Shown here in pieces: positions 8,376-12,861 of a DNA stretch of 12,861 nucleotides. The stretch is from Smittium culicis. Lineage: Eukaryota > Kickxellomycota > Harpellomycetes > Harpellales > Legeriomycetaceae. The number at the start of each line of letters is the position of its first letter. The first letter of the stretch is position 1. The DNA lies in assembly GCA_001970855.1 (NCBI GenBank), contig LSSN01000876.1, forward strand, positions 6,808-19,668. The letters run 5' to 3'. Both the position numbers and the translations under genes were made by a program. A model generated the notes under the pieces. That model was not told the origin of the DNA and ran no database searches. It saw only the letters and a list, made by a program, of their open reading frames with translations.

Positions 8376-8779
8376 TTTTGCTATTAATCGTGTAGTGAAT
8401 TTTTATTTTTGAAAATTTAAAAAGAAAAGCAAAATTAAATTAAATAAATTTTAAATTTATGTGTGACAAAAGATTGTCAGATTAAGTACTTGAGCTATTT
8501 AGTACTTTTATACATTTTACTATTTTTTAATTTTCTGAGAAAATTCAACTTTTAATAGTTAGTTCATATTTTGCAAATATTTGAGAAACTCTAAATATAA
8601 AAATTGCTCTTAGACGTTATTTATAACGCGAAATTGTTTTTTTAATGCTAAAAATAAGATACAAGGCACCAAATAAAAATTTGTTAATCAGTTAAACTTT
8701 TGTTTTATAAATATATTAATTTAATCGTCTAAGCTATTATTTAAAAAAAAAGTAAAACTTAATTCCTTTAGTATAATAC
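8376..8779. other. AT-rich 5' flank of the transposase remnant
   Basis: This should hold the element's 5' non-coding end if it is full length. No coding signal is seen. AGTACT occurs twice around 8487-8506 as a small inverted pair. ATTTGG on the minus strand near 8661-8666 weakly resembles the sequence at 6140 and is discussed as a possible terminal pair. Confidence 0.4.
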
Positions 8780-9115
8780 TATGGTTGCTATCTTAGAAAT
8801 TATCTTTTGGCTCATAATACATGCCGTTTTACAACAAAACTGCGAATTTCCTTCTCGGGTTGCAATTGAAAATAGGCCAGATTAATCAAAATATAAATTG
8901 CCAATTCCCAAATAAAATTTACTGAACTTGAATATTTAACTTAATTAGCCTATAAAATCGCTTTAATAAAAATGGGCTATACTTCAAACAATAAATCAAT
9001 ATTTTTTTGATTTAAAATTCACAAAGTTGCTATTTTGGAGGGTTTCCGGCTTAGATGCCATGTTAGAGGCTTTACTGCATCCCTTTACCGACCAGCAGTA
9101 TGAAAAAGTCGTATT
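8780..9115. other. Unassigned GC-richer patch
   Basis: The ends of this stretch, about 8805-8885 and 9035-9100, are richer in G+C than the surroundings (for example GGGTTTCCGGCTTAGATGCC near 9041). Translation on both strands gives no recognisable protein, and I see no tRNA or rRNA signature. TTTTGGCTCATAATA at 8805 resembles the cores of the motif copies at 9231-9722. It is most likely an unrecognised repeat. Confidence 0.35.
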
Positions 9116-9230
9116 GAATTATTCGTTTGTGATTTATAGCTAATTTTATTATTTGCTGCTTTTTTACAACATATCAATATTTCTTAAGAACTCAGTTTTA
9201 AATTAAATTAATTTAAGGCTTTTTGCTATA

Positions 9231-9722
9231 TTTGGTAGCTCAAAAATAATCTACCGCTTGATAAAGGGTTAATCCTTTCCGGGGCAAGCAATCTTAAACT
9301 AATTTAATAATTGTAATTGGTTTAGCGATAATTTATTTATTCTTTATTGGAATTTTTATTTTATCTGCCAATAATTAATTAGTATTTTATATTTATTTAT
9401 CATGTTATCGTTTGGTTGGATAATTTTGGTAGTTCAAAAAAGGTCAACCGCCCCTGAAAGAGTTAATAGGCGGTTTTTAGTAAACATACATTTATTCTTA
9501 GATAAATTTGATTATAAATATAAGTTCATATTAAATATGCTATCATTAAAACTATCAGGGTAGATAATAATAAATTAAATTAAAAAACATAATTGGTAAA
9601 CCAAGTAGTAATTTTTTATTATTGGATTCATTATATTTTAAAATCAACAACTTATTTATTATCGATTTACGTATTTTTCAGATGGTTGTATAATTTTGGC
9701 AGCACAAAAAAGCTCAAATTCA
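9231..9722 (+). repeat. Three same-strand copies of a TTTGGYAGYNCAAAAA motif
   Basis: Related cores lie at 9231-9257, 9424-9452 and 9694-9722, spaced about 193 and 270 bases. Copies 2 and 3 also share GGTTGKATAATTTTGG immediately upstream (9414-9429, 9684-9699). Copies 1 and 2 share a CTACCGC/CAACCGCC extension and a GTTAAT further on. Copies 1 and 3 share an ATTTAATAATTGTA-like stretch downstream. Copy 1 leads into a nested hairpin (9256-9289: GCTTG/CAAGC enclosing AAAGG/CCTTT). Copy 2 leads into AACCGCC/GGCGGTT (9446-9475). The copies are too diverged to set unit borders. They could be ends of small non-autonomous transposons. Confidence 0.6.
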
Positions 9723-10265
9723 CTATAAATGATTAGTTTAATAAAATAATTGTATTAATATCTTTGTGGAATTAAGAAGTTATACTTTTTTTTTAATATT
9801 TATATTTATATTTATTATTTTATTTTTTTCATATTTTGTATTTATTTCCGCGAACAAAAAATCTATAAATTTTATAGAATTATCAAAATAATAAAATATT
9901 CATATTTGAATTTTTATGATTTGTTATATTCCCCTTTAGGTATTTTGTATCAATATATTTTTTACTATTTTCACTTTTTTTTACTATAGTAATAATCAAT
10001 ACGATTCTGGGTTAAAGAGTAACTAAATAGTCTATATAGTTACGGAGAATGAAATTCGATTTTCGTCAACTGTCGAATTGTTGTGTATTATATGATATTT
10101 ATTGATGGCTAAGCAACATCAATAAATTATGCTAAATGATAAAAATAATTATTATTAGCGGATGGATAGATTATATATTAATGGCTAATAACTTAAATAT
10201 GAATTAACTAATTAATTTCTAACGCCATAACAAAAAAATTTTTTGTCTAAAAATATATTATAAAA
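9723..10265. other. AT-rich spacer with a perfect hairpin at 10097-10127
   Basis: No gene is supported. The stretch 9785-9850 is nearly pure T and A with (TTTATA)-like repeats. ATTTATTGATG (10097-10107) pairs perfectly with CATCAATAAAT (10117-10127) around a nine-base loop. AATTCGA/TCGAATT (10053-10059, 10073-10079) forms a smaller pair nearby. Confidence 0.6.
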
Positions 10266-11234
10266 TCTAATTGGGAGATTTTTTTTAGAAATGGAACATT
10301 TTCTATCAAAATTCTATTTCACTTCAAATTTTATTTGGGGTTTAAATCTAATTAGTGTATTTTTTTAAATATATTAACTATTTTATCAAATAATTCCACC
10401 TAATTATTTTTGAAAATAAAATAGCAAGAAATAAAAGTTCCTCTCTCCTTAAGAATCTCGTAAATTCTTTTCAGTAAACCCTTTTCCGTCCAACACTCTT
10501 TAAAAAAAAATAAATTAACGATTCGTTTATGGTTTATAAATATAAATGTTATTGTTCGTATTATATACTATACTAATCATTCATCGATTCTCGGAATTAA
10601 AGCATTTTAGTTATACACAGTTGGATATATTCAAGATCAAAAATATTAATCTCCAGTAAAAGAGTTAAGTCAGTGAGGTACCAGTAATATTTCTATTATT
10701 ATCCAACAGCTTATACCTAAGAAAATTAATCTATATTTAGGGTCTTCAATATCTTGAATTGGAGGTAAATTAATATACTCTTATACATAAGATAAATTAA
10801 TTACACTTATAATGAATGCTAAATAATATATTTGCGAAATTTGATCAACAATAATTTTATATTTTATTAACTGTTTTGGTTTTATAACTTTAAAATACAT
10901 TTTAATTCATTCCGCATTTCAAGAAATATGTATGAATGATATTTTTGCAACTCTTAATTTTATATAAGAGATAAAACTTTTTTCAAGATTGGTTATGATG
11001 GGACGAAATTTTGCTCTAAATTTTTGAGCCTATTTATTATTTGGATGATTCTCGCAGTTAGAGGTTTTTTTTTTCCTTGGAATATTATTTTTAGAAAAAA
11101 ATTGATGCTATTGGTTAAATAAACCTTTATATTTGATATTAGATTCTAATTGAATTTATAGCCCAAATAAAATTTTAAGATAAGAAAAAATTTAATAGAA
11201 AATGTTCCGCTCCTCAAAAGATCTCCCTTATCTA
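10266..11234. mobile_element. Possible transposon bounded by ~90-bp inverted arms
   Basis: The arm at 10266-10355 matches the reverse complement of 11146-11234 at about three-quarters of positions, including GGAACATTTTCTAT without mismatch and AATTTTATTTGGG. Weaker similarity continues inward on both sides for another 150 bases or so (for example GTCC followed by TCTT and an A run at about 10488-10510 against 10990-11005 reversed). The middle, about 10520-10960, shows no gene. The structure fits a non-autonomous element with long terminal inverted repeats, or two head-to-head copies of one repeat. No target-site duplication is clear, so the outer borders are tentative. Confidence 0.5.
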
Positions 11235-12861
11235 TAATCCATTATTTCACATTTATTAACTTTGTCATTGGAATATATTTTGTTGAAATTTAATGCTTAA
11301 TAATAATTTAAAGCTAGCTTTTCATTATAACCGTTTACTTAATTGTAAAAAAAATAAAATATAACTTAATATTAGATATTGATTATCTTAATTTTTGATA
11401 GTTTTTATATTATTTTCTAATAATTTTTTTCATATGTATTTTGGCTAAATTCATCAAATTATTAGTTTAAAGAAATTGATTAAAAGTTTATTAATGTGTA
11501 CCATATGCTAAATTCTAGAGCAATATTAAATAATTTTATCATGATTTGAAAGAAAAAAATCGGGTTTTTTTTCTAATTGATGAAAGAAAATTCAAAGTTC
11601 TTTAAATATAGTTTTTTTTTCCAATTCAATATTTTAACTTGAATTGATCGATACTAAATCAATACCAGAATATAAATAATTTTAATACTCAATACAAACG
11701 TAACCACGCTCTATATACAAAAAATCATATTAAGTGTTCAGAAAGACTTTTTGTCAGAAAATTTTTATAAAAATCGCGAATTAAACGTTTTTTTTTACAT
11801 AAACAGAATTTCTTTATACTTAAAACGTCTAATAAATGAAAAAATCGCAAATCACAATATGAAAACTTGATTTCGATTTACGAAATTAATAAATTAAAGA
11901 TATCACTGTTTCATATCAGTTTTAATTCGACGAAACCATCTTATCAAGACTGAATTTTAATATTTCTAATATAAAAAAAAATAATACTTCGTATGCTCTC
12001 CCCAATGTGTATTTTCAGCCACAATTTACAGAATGTTTTAAGTTTGTGATAATAATCTAATTATCTAACTTTATCAGGTCCATTTATGACTATTTTTTTC
12101 AGTTTGTTCTAACCTCGATTTGGTTTTCATGAAATAAAACAAAATATTATTTGAACATATAAATAATTATATTCATTTAGAAAGTGTAATTTGAGCATAA
12201 AAAGGCCAAAAATTCAAAAAAAAATTTTAATAGATGCAAAATATTAGAGTGTAAAACTTTCTATATAGAGTTTAATATAATCAATTTTGATGTATAAAAA
12301 TAGGTCTACAATATTTTAAAGGAAAACCTATATGTAATTTTATTTATTTTAGAACGATAACTAAATATTCAAAAAATAATTTATAGCATAAACATAAAAA
12401 GAAAAAAGAAAAGAGAGTAAAAAAATCAATATTTGGCGTAGTTATCTGCATAAAAGAATATCTATTCAGCATATAATTATGGAGTAAATATGGTTCAGTA
12501 CTATTAATTATATTTTGCATAAAAATCAAAATTGTTTATTTGTTTAGATTATTCATAGACGCGACCACATAGAAAGAGAATTGAAATCGTATAGAATTAA
12601 ATTATATGATTTTATCTCTAGCACTTTTAACTCATCAATTTTTAAGTCAATTTTATCTTTTTTTTAATCCAATATTAACCCTTGGAGATTAATCCATATC
12701 ATTTTTATGCAATTAGTAACTATAAATTTAAAAATGTCAATTAATTCTGATATTTGCATAATTTTTATAATTTATTTATTTATTTATTTTGAATATTTGT
12801 ACAAGCCACTTTTATGAAAATATTATTTATAAATAAAAAAAAATCAGGCTTGATCACTAAC
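11235..12861. other. AT-rich region without recognisable genes
   Basis: Both strands were read for protein motifs, RNA signatures and repeats, and nothing convincing was found. Small items are an inverted pair CAATTCAA/TTGAATTG (11622-11629, 11639-11646) and several T runs of eight or more. A hydrophobic 61-codon frame at 12344-12529 (minus) is judged spurious. Slightly GC-richer bits at 11990-12020 and 12555-12590 have no identified content. Confidence 0.6.
12771..12788. repeat. Short TTTA microsatellite
   Basis: Four tandem TTTA units and the start of a fifth. It is a common simple repeat in AT-rich DNA. Confidence 0.9.

Noticed and set aside
8858..8880. tRNA T-arm-like or B-box-like GGGTTGCAATTG
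   Set aside because: There is no matching acceptor stem, D arm, anticodon arm or upstream A box.
12344..12529. 61-codon minus-strand frame with a hydrophobic C-terminal half
   Set aside because: Base composition equals the flanks, there is no family resemblance, and Phe/Leu/Ile-rich frames arise readily from A- and T-rich DNA.

Overview
The window looks like gene-poor, very AT-rich nuclear DNA of a eukaryote. By eye it is roughly a quarter G+C, with long T or A runs, microsatellites and diverged repeats, and no operons or ribosome-binding sites. The most gene-like feature is a short intronless gene for a small secreted protein. The rest is mostly transposon debris and non-coding sequence. 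An AT-rich fungus with secreted-protein genes scattered in repeat-rich DNA fits best, possibly a zygomycete-grade lineage, but the taxon cannot be fixed from the sequence alone.

Layout. 1-156 is a perfect hexanucleotide microsatellite. 824-1150 (minus) encodes a 108-residue secreted protein with a short pattern like beta/gamma-crystallin folds. It is visibly richer in G+C than its surroundings. 1413-2009 (minus) is one frame with eight internal stops, a possible dead gene of unknown family. About 2030-2640 and 4085-4690 are two same-strand copies of one repeat, 2.05 kb apart. The second copy is the most GC-rich island of the window and carries a strong stem-loop; the first is an AT-decayed relative. 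5856-6150 (minus) is a GC-richer patch with two overlapping short open frames and an 11-bp-arm hairpin.

7190-8375 (minus) is the clearest mobile element: a broken pogo/Tigger-type transposase. Its N-terminal helix-turn-helix, CENP-B-like DNA-binding domain and DDE core can all be read through stops and frameshifts. Its second catalytic Asp position reads Glu. About 9231-9722 holds three copies of a short motif, two of them next to small hairpins. About 10266-11234 is bounded by two inverted ~90-bp arms about three-quarters identical, which suggests a terminal-inverted-repeat element or two head-to-head copies. From 11235 to the end I see nothing beyond simple repeats.

No joint pathway is evident. 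The picture is one probably live secreted-protein gene in a transposon graveyard, plus at least three repeat families that I cannot name.
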